Shown here one piece after another: positions 17,770-25,624 of a stretch of 60,182 nt of DNA. Every line of letters begins with the position of its first letter. The first letter of the stretch is position 1. The stretch covers positions 1 to 60,182 of the forward strand of contig SBGQ01000149.1 in the NCBI GenBank assembly GCA_006226965.1, written 5' to 3'. Origin of the DNA: a bacterium (GTDB lineage Bacteria; Bacteroidota; Rhodothermia; Balneolales; M1805). The notes below the pieces were generated by a model. It ran no database searches. It worked only from the letters and a program-made list of their open reading frames with translations, and was not told the origin of the DNA. The position numbers were made by a program, and so were the translations under genes.

Positions 17770-17778
17770 CCGATAAGA

Positions 17779-18945
17779 TTATAAATTTTCTATTGATTTC
17801 AGTTGCTCTTTAGCTCTGTCAAAATAGTCGGTGTTAGTTTTGGGGACTTTTCTCAACCATGATTTAGCAGATTTGAAATCTTGTTTGCTTATACAAATAT
17901 GCCCTAAGTAATAACAAATCGCTCCGTAATAATATCGATTTGAATATTTTTTTAAACTCATAGATGCGCGTAATGCTCGGTTAAAGAATTGTTCGGCCTG
18001 CGAGGTTTGGTGAATGCTCAAGTAAACATTGGCAATCCTGAATGCTGCGGATTCTTCAAAAAAAACATACGTATCGGATTTCATATAGGTAGAGTCATTC
18101 AATAAATTGATGGATTTTGGAAGTGCTTCAGCGGCAGATTCAGAAGAGCAGTAAATTTGAATAAGACGTTTGGCGTAAAATGGATTATTCGGGAATAATC
18201 GTACAAGCTCTTCAAATCCGTTTTCAGCTAAATCGTGCTTTTTTTCATAGTTCTCGTTTATATTCGCCAGGAAATAAAGACTTTCATATTTCAGGAAAAG
18301 ACCATTCTCTGCAACATAAGCTAATTGCGAAAGTCCTTTTTCTTTATTTCCGTCTGGTAAGGCCCAATTTATTTTTTGAAGCCAAGGATATTCTTTGGGT
18401 AAATAATCCATGTAATATTCATAAAGCCCGTCACCAAACTGAATATCAACTAAATCAGGTTGAATTTCTTTTAATGTGAGGAGCGATTCTATACCGATTC
18501 GTGCATAGTTTAAACTCTTAATCCATTCATCTCTGTTAGCATATTGCCTTGCCAAAAATCCATTAGCCAAAATTTTTAGAATTAAAGCATCAGTGTGGTA
18601 GGCGTGCTCTTGTAAAACACGAGTTGCTTCATAATCACATTTCTTAAAGTGATAGAAAAACTCTGCATCTCTCGATTCATCAATTATATTGGGGAGAATG
18701 TTCCACCAAAGTTCCAAACCTGACCAAAAATTCCAGAATGGATGTTTGGGATATTTTTCTTGATAGGGTTTTAATATAGTTCTGGCGGCAACAAATTTTA
18801 GATTATAAAGAGAATCAAGAGCAAGAGATACGCGTTGCTGAAATAAGCTGTCAGATAGTAAAACAGGTTGCGCTTTAACCGAAGTGCATAGAAAAGCACT
18901 AAACACAAAAATGAAAGCGAATAATAGAACCTTAGGTTTGTTCAC
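17779..18945 (-). CDS. Exported TPR-like hypothetical protein
   Basis: A signal peptide (1-25, ending VKAQP) precedes about 360 residues of mainly helical sequence with TPR-like spacing. The clearest repeats are at the C-terminus (AEQFFNRALRAS, then YYYGAICYYLGHICISKQDFKSAKSWLRKV), with an earlier one near residues 225-250. No catalytic motif is seen, so a periplasmic scaffold or binding role is inferred. Its start overlaps the end of the upstream REC-HPt gene by 14 nt, so the two are translationally coupled, which hints at a sensory or envelope-stress connection. Confidence 0.6.
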   Translation of the reverse strand: MNKPKVLLFAFIFVFSAFLCTSVKAQPVLLSDSLFQQRVSLALDSLYNLKFVAARTILKPYQEKYPKHPFWNFWSGLELWWNILPNIIDESRDAEFFYHFKKCDYEATRVLQEHAYHTDALILKILANGFLARQYANRDEWIKSLNYARIGIESLLTLKEIQPDLVDIQFGDGLYEYYMDYLPKEYPWLQKINWALPDGNKEKGLSQLAYVAENGLFLKYESLYFLANINENYEKKHDLAENGFEELVRLFPNNPFYAKRLIQIYCSSESAAEALPKSINLLNDSTYMKSDTYVFFEESAAFRIANVYLSIHQTSQAEQFFNRALRASMSLKKYSNRYYYGAICYYLGHICISKQDFKSAKSWLRKVPKTNTDYFDRAKEQLKSIENL

Positions 18946-19651
18946 TCATATTGTTGATTACGCCGGAAGCCAATTGTTGTGCTTCCTGTAAAAGCGGAAC
19001 TACCGATTCTGCAACTTTTGAGAGCGTTTTTACTCGAGTTGAGTCGGGTAATGTGTAATACTTGCGTACTTCTTCGACGTATTTTAGCTGATCTATCATT
19101 TTGAAAACAGGTTCAACCTTATGAACGAGAGCACGAACGTTTTCTAAATTTCCGCTTACTTCCGGGTTTTTTAATTGGTCGTGAAAATGACGTAAACTTT
19201 TTTGAAGCAGGTTGAAAAACTGGGCTTTATCAGCGTGGGTTTCAAGCAAAGGAAGAATAGAATTCAAATTAATTTTTCTATCCCCGTTTGATTGTGGGCT
19301 ACCAAGAAGCTTGATGAGTTTATTTCTGGTAAACGGTTTAATTAAGATGCCGTTAAATACTTGTTGTGCTGATGGATCGTCCTCAACGGATCGATCACCG
19401 GTAATGGCAATTAGATACTTGAAACGGTCTTTATATTGTTCAGCTTCACGAACTTTTTGTGCTAGCTCAATACCGTTTAAATCGGGCAGGTGAATATCTA
19501 CTAAAACGTAGTCGTATCTGCTTTCGGCAAGTTTTTCGAGTCCTGAGTTAGCTGTTAGTGCCCAGTCCAGTGTTGAGACATACGACTTTAAATAAAGTTG
19601 CAGTACCTTTTGATTAATAGGGTTATCATCGATAATAAGAGCAGCACTCAT
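18932..19651 (-). CDS. Response regulator receiver with C-terminal HPt-like domain
   Basis: Starting at MSAALIIDD (239 residues) removes 38 unlikely N-terminal residues from the longer frame. The receiver spans 1-120: acidic pair D8/D9, phosphoacceptor D52 (VDIHLPDLNG), T84 (ITGD) and K105 (LIKPF). Residues about 128-239 are helical and contain ALVHKVEPVFKMI with H177, the pattern of a histidine phosphotransfer domain. A REC plus HPt protein without a kinase core would act as a phosphorelay intermediate, so a separate hybrid kinase is needed. It lies upstream of and overlaps the TPR-like gene. Confidence 0.75.
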   Translation of the reverse strand: MSAALIIDDNPINQKVLQLYLKSYVSTLDWALTANSGLEKLAESRYDYVLVDIHLPDLNGIELAQKVREAEQYKDRFKYLIAITGDRSVEDDPSAQQVFNGILIKPFTRNKLIKLLGSPQSNGDRKINLNSILPLLETHADKAQFFNLLQKSLRHFHDQLKNPEVSGNLENVRALVHKVEPVFKMIDQLKYVEEVRKYYTLPDSTRVKTLSKVAESVVPLLQEAQQLASGVINNMSEQT

Positions 19652-19909
19652 AGATAGAACTAAACCGACCGTAAATTGTGAATAGAAGCTACTGTTTTTT
19701 TGAACACATTCAAATTTAGAACAAGTAAACAATAAAAATTGTTGCTCTAATATATATTTTAACAACTGAATTCACACAAATAAATCATTTTAAACTTAAA
19801 GTTTGTTTTTATTTGATTTTGAATGCTCAGTAAAAGGATTAAATCTTCACTTTACGCATATATTTTACTACTTTTCGCAAGATTTTGATTTCAAAAACCT
19901 GTCTATATC

Positions 19910-20440
19910 ATGAAAAAAACTATCGTATCTGTTGTTCTTTTATTATTTGTCTGTCAGCTTTCACAAATAAAGGCTCAATCGACCGATACATCCGCATCTA
20001 ATACAGAACAAACTACTAAGAAAACAAAGAAGCAAGGCTTTTTTGCTCGCTTATTCAATTGGGGCGGCTCAAGTAAGAAAAAAAGCGTTGAAAAAGAAGT
20101 CCCGCAGGTTGTTCAGTTAGATTATGGAAAAATGGATTTAGAAGAGCTGAATTATCGTTTTATTCAAGCTGCAATTGTCGGTGAAACTGACGATATGATT
20201 AAAATGCTTCGTTATGGCGCAAACATCAATACAACCAATTCGCAAGGCAGAACGGCTTTAATAGAAGTTGCACGTTTAGGTACATACGAAACTGCACGTT
20301 GGCTCATTGATAGAGGTGCAAGCGTGAACTACAAAGATATGTACGATGGTAATGCTCTTATTTATGCAACTCAGGCCGGCAAAAGAGAAATTGTGAATTT
20401 GCTGATTCAGAACGGCGCCCGAAAAGAGTTAGAATTCTAG
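19910..20440 (+). CDS. Exported ankyrin-repeat protein
   Basis: This 176-residue protein has a signal peptide (1-24, ending IKAQS), a low-complexity Thr/Lys linker (25-65) and about three ankyrin repeats from residue 80: DLEELNYRFIQAAIVGETDDMIKML, then the canonical GRTALIEVARLGTYETARWLIDRGASV, then GNALIYATQAGKREIVNLLIQNGA. Ankyrin repeats bind other proteins; no enzymatic domain is present. It is divergent from the REC-HPt gene and precedes the PAS protein gene by 45 nt, so a shared transcript with the latter is possible. Confidence 0.8.
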   Translation: MKKTIVSVVLLLFVCQLSQIKAQSTDTSASNTEQTTKKTKKQGFFARLFNWGGSSKKKSVEKEVPQVVQLDYGKMDLEELNYRFIQAAIVGETDDMIKMLRYGANINTTNSQGRTALIEVARLGTYETARWLIDRGASVNYKDMYDGNALIYATQAGKREIVNLLIQNGARKELEF

Positions 20441-20485
20441 GGAATGATTTTTAAGTAGTTCGGGTTTCAAGAAAAAAACAACTAT

Positions 20486-21727
20486 ATGGGGAATATGAAA
20501 ACCGATTTTTCAGAAAAACTTAGAAGTCTGGCAAAAGACTCCGCAGCATTCGAAGAGTTAGTAAAACTATTTGAAACTCTTGAAAGCGAAAACCGGCAAA
20601 AACAGGAGCATTTACAACTGCTGGAAAAAGCCATTGGTAATGATTACGATTCTATTCTAATTACCGACTTACAGTTAGATAATTCGGGTCCGAAAATAGT
20701 TTATGTGAATAATGGTTTTACAAAGTTAACCGGGTACACAAGAGAAGAAGTAATCGGCAAAACGCCGAGAATACTGCAAGGCCCGAAAACTGACAGAACT
20801 ACACTAAACAAGCTTGTGAGTGATCTTAAAGAAGGTAAATCGTTTTTTGGTCAGGCTATAAACTACCGTAAAGACGGCTCTGAGTTCATTAACCAGTGGG
20901 ATATACATCCTTTATATAATGATTCGGGTGAAATTACACATTGGGTTTCTTATCAACACGATATTACTCGCCGTAAAAATGCCGAAACGGTTTTCAACGA
21001 AACTGAAGTTGAGTTCGACAATTTAATGGAGTATTCAAAGCGGATTTTAGTTGATATTAAGCCTGATGGAACCATTATTCAGGCAAACAAAGCTTTTAGA
21101 GCATTAAGCGGATTCGAGAAAGCACAACTTGAAGAAAAAGATTTTTCAATGTTATTATCTGCGGAATCGCAATCTGTTTTTTCTGATGATTTATTGAATA
21201 GCCCATCAAAAGGTCATGCACATTTGGAGTTATTATCAGAAAACAGACAATTTATTCATGTTGAAGTTCAGGCAGAGGTACATCAATTAGACTCAGGTGA
21301 TTTTATCCGCTTAACATTTCAGAATGTGAGCATGCAGAAAAAGATACTAGAGACCTTAGAACATCGATTGTTTGCAGAAAATACCCTTATTGGAAGTAAA
21401 AACGAGTTCAGTTACGAGTTGGAGTTCGATGCAAACGATACCCCGATGTTTTCTTATTTATCTGATGGTTTTGCAAGTTTAACCGGGTTTTCAAAAACCG
21501 AATTTCTTCATTCGAAAACTATTCAAAAATTATTCGGAAACGATTTGAATCTCGTTACACATCAATGGAATCATGTAAAAAATGGTCTTGATAAAGTGGA
21601 AACCGTTCAAATAACAAAAAATGACGGTAATCAAATTCCCGTATTACACTATGCGCAGTTAAATCTTTCAGCTAAGGAAAAGGGAAAGATTCGTATTAGC
21701 GGTTCTATGGTTTTACAGGAAAATTGA
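20486..21727 (+). CDS. Multi-PAS domain protein without output domain
   Basis: This 413-residue cytoplasmic protein begins with a short coiled coil (about 15-45). A PAS domain with PAC segment follows at about 50-170 (ILITDLQLD ... YVNNGFTKLTGYTREEVIGKTPRILQGP ... HWVSYQHDITRRK), then two weaker PAS domains at about 175-290 and 300-410. The first PAS resembles LOV domains in the PRILQGP stretch, but the flavin-binding Cys of the GRNCRFLQ motif is Pro here. There is no histidine kinase, GGDEF or methyl-accepting domain, so it must signal through a partner. MGNM gives two possible starts, residue 1 or 4. Confidence 0.8.
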   Translation: MGNMKTDFSEKLRSLAKDSAAFEELVKLFETLESENRQKQEHLQLLEKAIGNDYDSILITDLQLDNSGPKIVYVNNGFTKLTGYTREEVIGKTPRILQGPKTDRTTLNKLVSDLKEGKSFFGQAINYRKDGSEFINQWDIHPLYNDSGEITHWVSYQHDITRRKNAETVFNETEVEFDNLMEYSKRILVDIKPDGTIIQANKAFRALSGFEKAQLEEKDFSMLLSAESQSVFSDDLLNSPSKGHAHLELLSENRQFIHVEVQAEVHQLDSGDFIRLTFQNVSMQKKILETLEHRLFAENTLIGSKNEFSYELEFDANDTPMFSYLSDGFASLTGFSKTEFLHSKTIQKLFGNDLNLVTHQWNHVKNGLDKVETVQITKNDGNQIPVLHYAQLNLSAKEKGKIRISGSMVLQEN

Positions 21728-21734
21728 ACCGATT

Positions 21735-22217
21735 TTAGTTGTTTCCTTCAGAATAATCGGCAATAAAGTCGTTTAATACATGCTCAAAATGAGTCATAAT
21801 ATCCCCATTGGCTTTCATTTTGCTTGTATAACCAATTCCTTTTCTTTCCCATAAGGTTACCCACATCATTTTTTCAGTCGGACGGTTTTTTACTCTAAGG
21901 TTGATTTTTTTCATAAAGCGGATGCGAATCATGTAAGCGTAACCGCTATTTGAAACCGGCGACAAGTCCAAATCGAGGATGACAGAGCCGTTGGATTTTT
22001 GTTCACTTGTAATATATGCTCCGATAGAAGCCATTTCACGTTCAATTTTACCGATAAAAGCATGTGTGTTTACACCGGCATCAACAGCTAAGCGAGAGAA
22101 CGGGATTGCACCAACATGCACATTGTTTAAGCCTCGCATAGAGTCTTTTAGATATTGTGAATAGGCTTGTTGGTGGAAACAAATCAGAATGGAAATAAAG
22201 AATAAAAGTCGTTTCAT
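21735..22217 (-). CDS. Exported hypothetical protein
   Basis: I place the start at the internal Met that opens a clean signal peptide (KRLLFFISILICFHQQAYSQ), giving 160 residues instead of 171. The mature part is a small alpha/beta domain with no recognised family: MRGLNNVHVGAIPFSRLAVDAG, then VILDLDLSPVSNSGYAYMIRIRF and a conserved-looking MMWVTLWERKGIGYTS. The shape resembles small periplasmic lipid- or protein-binding domains, but that is a guess. It converges on the PAS gene, with only 7 nt between the stops. Confidence 0.55.
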   Translation of the reverse strand: MKRLLFFISILICFHQQAYSQYLKDSMRGLNNVHVGAIPFSRLAVDAGVNTHAFIGKIEREMASIGAYITSEQKSNGSVILDLDLSPVSNSGYAYMIRIRFMKKINLRVKNRPTEKMMWVTLWERKGIGYTSKMKANGDIMTHFEHVLNDFIADYSEGNN

Positions 22218-22331
22218 GCTCAATAATCTTAAATATTGAAAAAGGTACAATTTATTTCGTGGCTTTGCAGATAGAAGTGCTTGGAATCAACTAAATTCAA
22301 CGATTGAAAAGAATCATAAAAGGAAAGCTTC

Positions 22332-22778
22332 GTGAATTTTGTCGTAAAGAAGTTTGATGAATTAAGTAGTGCTGAGTTGTATGATATACTTAAGCTTCGG
22401 CAAGATGTTTTCATAATCGAGCAGCAAAGCATTTTCGAAGATTTAGATAGAAAAGATCAAGCATGTTATCATGTTCTGGGTAAGTTGGAAAATGAAATTG
22501 TTGCGTATGCCAGAATATTGAGACCGGGTTTAAGTTATGATGAAGCCTCTGTAGGTAGAATTATTACTTCTGCATCTATTCGTGGAACGAATAAAGGGCG
22601 AGAGCTGGTTCGATTCTCTGTTGATTATTGCCGCTTTTTATATCCGGGAGAACCCATTCGGATTTCAGCACAGCAGCATTTACAATCATTCTATGGCGAA
22701 TTTGGATTTACAACAGACTCTTCTCCATATGACGATGGCGGAATCTTACATGTTGAAATGATTTTAAAAAACGATTAA
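22332..22778 (+). CDS. elaA: GNAT acetyltransferase, ElaA family
   Basis: This 148-residue single-domain acyltransferase starts at GTG with AGGAAAG a few bases upstream. ElaA features are the N-terminal LYDILKLRQDVFIIEQQSIFEDLDRKD, the middle ARILRPGLSYDEASVGRIITSASIRGTNKGRELVRF, which holds the acetyl-CoA loop, and the C-terminal QQHLQSFYGEFGF. The physiological acceptor of ElaA proteins is not established. The next gene starts 25 nt downstream on the same strand. Confidence 0.88.
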   Translation: MNFVVKKFDELSSAELYDILKLRQDVFIIEQQSIFEDLDRKDQACYHVLGKLENEIVAYARILRPGLSYDEASVGRIITSASIRGTNKGRELVRFSVDYCRFLYPGEPIRISAQQHLQSFYGEFGFTTDSSPYDDGGILHVEMILKND

Positions 22779-22803
22779 AAGCTTTAACTCAAAATTTAAT
22801 ACT

Positions 22804-23703
22804 ATGGCTATTTCCAGACGTTCATTCTTACGAATTTCAAGCGCTTCGGCTCTCGGCGTGTTGTTAACGGGCAAAGTCGCATACGCTGAAGATATTGTGC
22901 TGACAAACATCAGCGGAAACACATTTATTTATGAGAAATCAGGCGGAACGATTCTTATTCATACGAGTGCAGACGGATTGGTAATTGTAGATACTCAATT
23001 TCCACAAAGTATTGAGGGATTTCCGGCACATTTCAAATTAAGTGATTCAAAGAAAATTGATTTTTTGATTAATACGCATCATCATGGCGATCATACCGGA
23101 GGGAATCAGCTACTTGGTAAATTTGCTGATAAAATGGTTGCTCATAAACGAGTGCCTGAATTACTTACAGAATTGGCAAAGGCAAAAGGAGAAGAACCGG
23201 GTTTAATCCCAACTACTACTTTTACGGATACTTGGAAAGCTGAATTGGGTAAAGAAACCATAAAAGCCTTTCATTTTGGTCCGGCACATACAAGTGGCGA
23301 TTCTGTTATTTATTTTGAAAAAGATAATGTGGCACATGTCGGAGATTTGTGCTTTAATAAGTTACATCCGGTAATTGACAGAAGCGCCGGAGCCTCCATT
23401 CAAAATTGGACAATCGTGCTAGAGAAAATTATGAATACACTTCCCAAAGATTGTCGATTAGTATTTGGGCATTCAGGTGAAGGCTATCCGGTTACGGGAA
23501 ATGCAGATAATTTGATGTTTTTTAAATCGTACTTAACTGCATTATTAGAAGCTGCAAATAACGCTGTTAAAACAGGAAAGACAAAAGAAGAATTACAAAA
23601 ACTTCCCGTTCTTAAAGGTTTTGAAGATGTAAAGAGTCGAGGAAATCGTTTAAGTCTCCCATTTGTATTGGGCTTGGCTTACGATGAGGTGACGGGTGCA
23701 TAA
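22804..23703 (+). CDS. Tat-exported MBL-fold metallo-hydrolase
   Basis: This 299-residue metallo-beta-lactamase-fold enzyme has a twin-arginine signal peptide (SRRSFLR at 4-10, cleavage near AYAED), so it is exported folded. The binuclear zinc motif HxHxDH is H92-H94-D96-H97 (THHHGDHTGG). Further ligands are the His in GPAHTSGD, the Asp in HVGDLCFN and the His in VFGHSGEG. Family members hydrolyse esters, thioesters or lactams; the substrate is unknown. It ends just before a strong bidirectional terminator shared with the converging universal stress gene. Confidence 0.88.
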   Translation: MAISRRSFLRISSASALGVLLTGKVAYAEDIVLTNISGNTFIYEKSGGTILIHTSADGLVIVDTQFPQSIEGFPAHFKLSDSKKIDFLINTHHHGDHTGGNQLLGKFADKMVAHKRVPELLTELAKAKGEEPGLIPTTTFTDTWKAELGKETIKAFHFGPAHTSGDSVIYFEKDNVAHVGDLCFNKLHPVIDRSAGASIQNWTIVLEKIMNTLPKDCRLVFGHSGEGYPVTGNADNLMFFKSYLTALLEAANNAVKTGKTKEELQKLPVLKGFEDVKSRGNRLSLPFVLGLAYDEVTGA

Positions 23704-23709
23704 TCAAAT

Positions 23710-23738
23710 AAAAAAGGCTGCAAATTGCAGCCTTTTTT
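23710..23738. terminator. Bidirectional terminator between MBL-fold and usp genes
   Basis: GGCTGC (23716-23721) pairs with GCAGCC (23727-23732), and the stem is extended by A/T runs on both sides that give a T-tail in either direction. It separates two converging genes with stops at 23703 and 23741. Confidence 0.88.
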
Positions 23739-23740
23739 AT

Positions 23741-24715
23741 TTAAAAGTTGGGTTTGTATGTTAAAACGGGTCTTTTAGCATGTCTCACAACTGTTTCAGT
23801 GGTTGAGCCTAACAATAGATGCTCTAAACCACTACGACCGTGAGTTGTCATCACAATCATATCGGCATGGTCATTCGCATAATCCACAATTTCAAAGTGC
23901 GATGAAACACCTTTAACCACTTTTGTATAAAGTTTATACTCCTTCGACTCACTGCCGTGTTGTACAATTAGGGTATCGTAAAGCTCCAAAGATTCACGTC
24001 TTATTTTGCAAGAAATTTTACTGTTCTTCGCTAAATACTCTTCTGTTTTCTTCAAGATTACATCACGAATGGAAGTTAATTCATCCTTGTTTTTATCGCG
24101 TGTTTCGTTTTCAGCTTCAGTTCCGAACATTTCCAAAACATGTAAGAGGGTGAGTTCACCACCTAAACTATCAACCATAAAAATGGCGTAAGGTAAGCTG
24201 GCAAGTGATGTTTTAGAGCCGTCGGTTGGTACAAGTAATTTTCTAACCGGATGCTTAGGAATTTCGGGCGGTACAGTTAAAACCGGTACGGATGAAAAAC
24301 GAATAACGCGCTCGGTTATGGTTCCGTGTACCAATTGATTTTCATTTGCACCTTGTGCGCCAATCAATACTAAATCATAAGCACCTTGTTTAGCCTTTTC
24401 GATTATGGCTTCATCAACTTTCCTTTCAATCATGGAGAAGGTATTTCCACGTACGGCATCATCAAACTGGTGAGCCATGGCTTGCTCTAGTTTAATTTTC
24501 GCATCTTTTTGAAGATGTGGGTACACTTGTTTATCCATATCAAAGGGTAAGCCCAACTGTTTAATTGACTCAGATAAGTATCTGAAAGCCGGAATTACGT
24601 GTAACAAATCAACTTTTCCGCCAAACTTAAGTGCTAAATCATTAGCGTAACGATATGCGATTTCAGACCCTTTCGAAAAATCAGTCGGGACTAAAATGTT
24701 AGAAATGGTTTTCAT
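23741..24715 (-). CDS. Tandem-domain universal stress protein
   Basis: This 324-residue cytoplasmic protein has two UspA folds. Domain 1 (about 1-150) begins ISNILVPTDFSKGSEIAYRYA and contains the ATP-loop pattern LIGAQGANENQLVHGTITERV. Domain 2 (about 155-324) begins RKLLVPTDGSKTSLASL and contains MTTHGRSGLEHLLLGSTTETV. Both G-x2-G-x9-G-S/T nucleotide loops are intact, which suggests both halves bind ATP. Such proteins accumulate in starvation and stress. AAAGGAG lies 6 nt before the ATG, a strong ribosome site for this genome. Confidence 0.93.
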   Translation of the reverse strand: MKTISNILVPTDFSKGSEIAYRYANDLALKFGGKVDLLHVIPAFRYLSESIKQLGLPFDMDKQVYPHLQKDAKIKLEQAMAHQFDDAVRGNTFSMIERKVDEAIIEKAKQGAYDLVLIGAQGANENQLVHGTITERVIRFSSVPVLTVPPEIPKHPVRKLLVPTDGSKTSLASLPYAIFMVDSLGGELTLLHVLEMFGTEAENETRDKNKDELTSIRDVILKKTEEYLAKNSKISCKIRRESLELYDTLIVQHGSESKEYKLYTKVVKGVSSHFEIVDYANDHADMIVMTTHGRSGLEHLLLGSTTETVVRHAKRPVLTYKPNF

Positions 24716-24864
24716 TTTCAGCTCCTTTACTGGCTGTAATTATAGTCTAAAAATCGAAAATTATTTGATGAAAATAAAGACTGATTTGTCTGCATTGCAA
24801 TGGGGATAATATTGCAATTAAATCTATAGGTGTCCTCCCGATTTCATATTTTCAGATTGATAGA

Positions 24865-25224
24865 ATGAACCATTTAGTACAAATTAAGCGAGATATGATT
24901 TCAAAAAGCATACAAATTGATGTTGAGTTAGATGAAAATAACGTGCCACAAGAAATTAGCTGGCAAGCAGATGACTCAGGAAGCGAAAAAGCAATTGCTT
25001 GCAGAAGTATGCTTTTAGCACTTTGGGATCACAATAAAAAAGATACATTACGCTTAGATTTATGGACGAAAGATATGACTGTTGATGAAATGAAAATCTT
25101 TTTTCATCAAACCTTAGTAACTATGGCAGACACATTGGAGCGTTCTATCGCTGATGAAAGAATTGCGGGCGATATGCGTGATTTTTGCGCTTATTTCGCT
25201 GAAAAAATGGAAATAACTGAATAA
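24865..25224 (+). CDS. gldC: Gliding motility-associated protein GldC
   Basis: This 119-residue protein matches GldC along its length: IQIDVELDENNVPQEISWQADDSG near the start, the family core LRLDLWTKDMTVDEMKIFFHQTLVTMADTLE (about 58-88) and the end IADERIAGDMRDFCAYF. GldC is a small cytoplasmic protein that supports gliding motility in Flavobacterium but is not part of the T9SS core, and it also occurs in non-gliding FCB bacteria. No other gld or spr genes are here. It overlaps the downstream receiver gene by one base (TAATG). Confidence 0.85.
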   Translation: MNHLVQIKRDMISKSIQIDVELDENNVPQEISWQADDSGSEKAIACRSMLLALWDHNKKDTLRLDLWTKDMTVDEMKIFFHQTLVTMADTLERSIADERIAGDMRDFCAYFAEKMEITE

Positions 25225-25589
25225 TGTTATTAAGCTGTTTATACATAGAAGATAATATTGATAACCATTTCCTTTTTGAGTTTTATGTAAAAGGGTTGAT
25301 GAATCTTACTTGTGTAGAAAACACAGACAAAGCTGTAGCAGCTTTAAAAGACAATAGTTACGACTTGGTTTTAATTGATTTGAATTTACCGGGCTCACTT
25401 ACATCATGGGAAGTTATCGATTTTATAAAGAGCTCTTCTCAAGAAGTACCAAAAATATGGATGTTATCTGCTATGCAGCAGCGAGAGATTCAAGAGCAGT
25501 TAGATCACTATCCAGAGGTGTTTTATCTGATGAAACCTGTGAGAAAAGCAGATTTTGTAGCTAAAGTAAAAGAGACTTTTAAGCTTTGA
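25224..25589 (+). CDS. Stand-alone response regulator receiver domain
   Basis: This is a single CheY-like domain of 121 residues. It has the acidic pocket E9/D10 (LYIEDN), phosphoacceptor D52 (LVLIDLNLPGS), a Ser/Thr switch in WMLSAM and the invariant Lys in YLMKPVRKADF. There is no output domain, so it passes phosphate on or binds a partner as CheY/Spo0F do. Its ATG overlaps the gldC stop, so the two are made together; this links phospho-signalling to GldC by context only. Confidence 0.88.
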   Translation: MLLSCLYIEDNIDNHFLFEFYVKGLMNLTCVENTDKAVAALKDNSYDLVLIDLNLPGSLTSWEVIDFIKSSSQEVPKIWMLSAMQQREIQEQLDHYPEVFYLMKPVRKADFVAKVKETFKL

Positions 25590-25594
25590 GTTAT

Positions 25595-25624
25595 AAAAAA
25601 AGCCTGCATTAGCAGGCTTTTTTT
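25595..25624. terminator. Bidirectional terminator between receiver gene and surface operon
   Basis: AAAGCCTGC (25599-25607) and GCAGGCTTT (25612-25620) form a 9-bp stem with an ATTA loop and A/T runs on both sides. It terminates the plus-strand gldC unit and the long minus-strand operon that ends at 25623. Confidence 0.9.

Noticed and set aside
20486-21727. LOV-type blue-light receptor
   Set aside because: The motif GKTPRILQG at residues 91-99 has Pro where the photoactive Cys is required, so it is a plain PAS domain.
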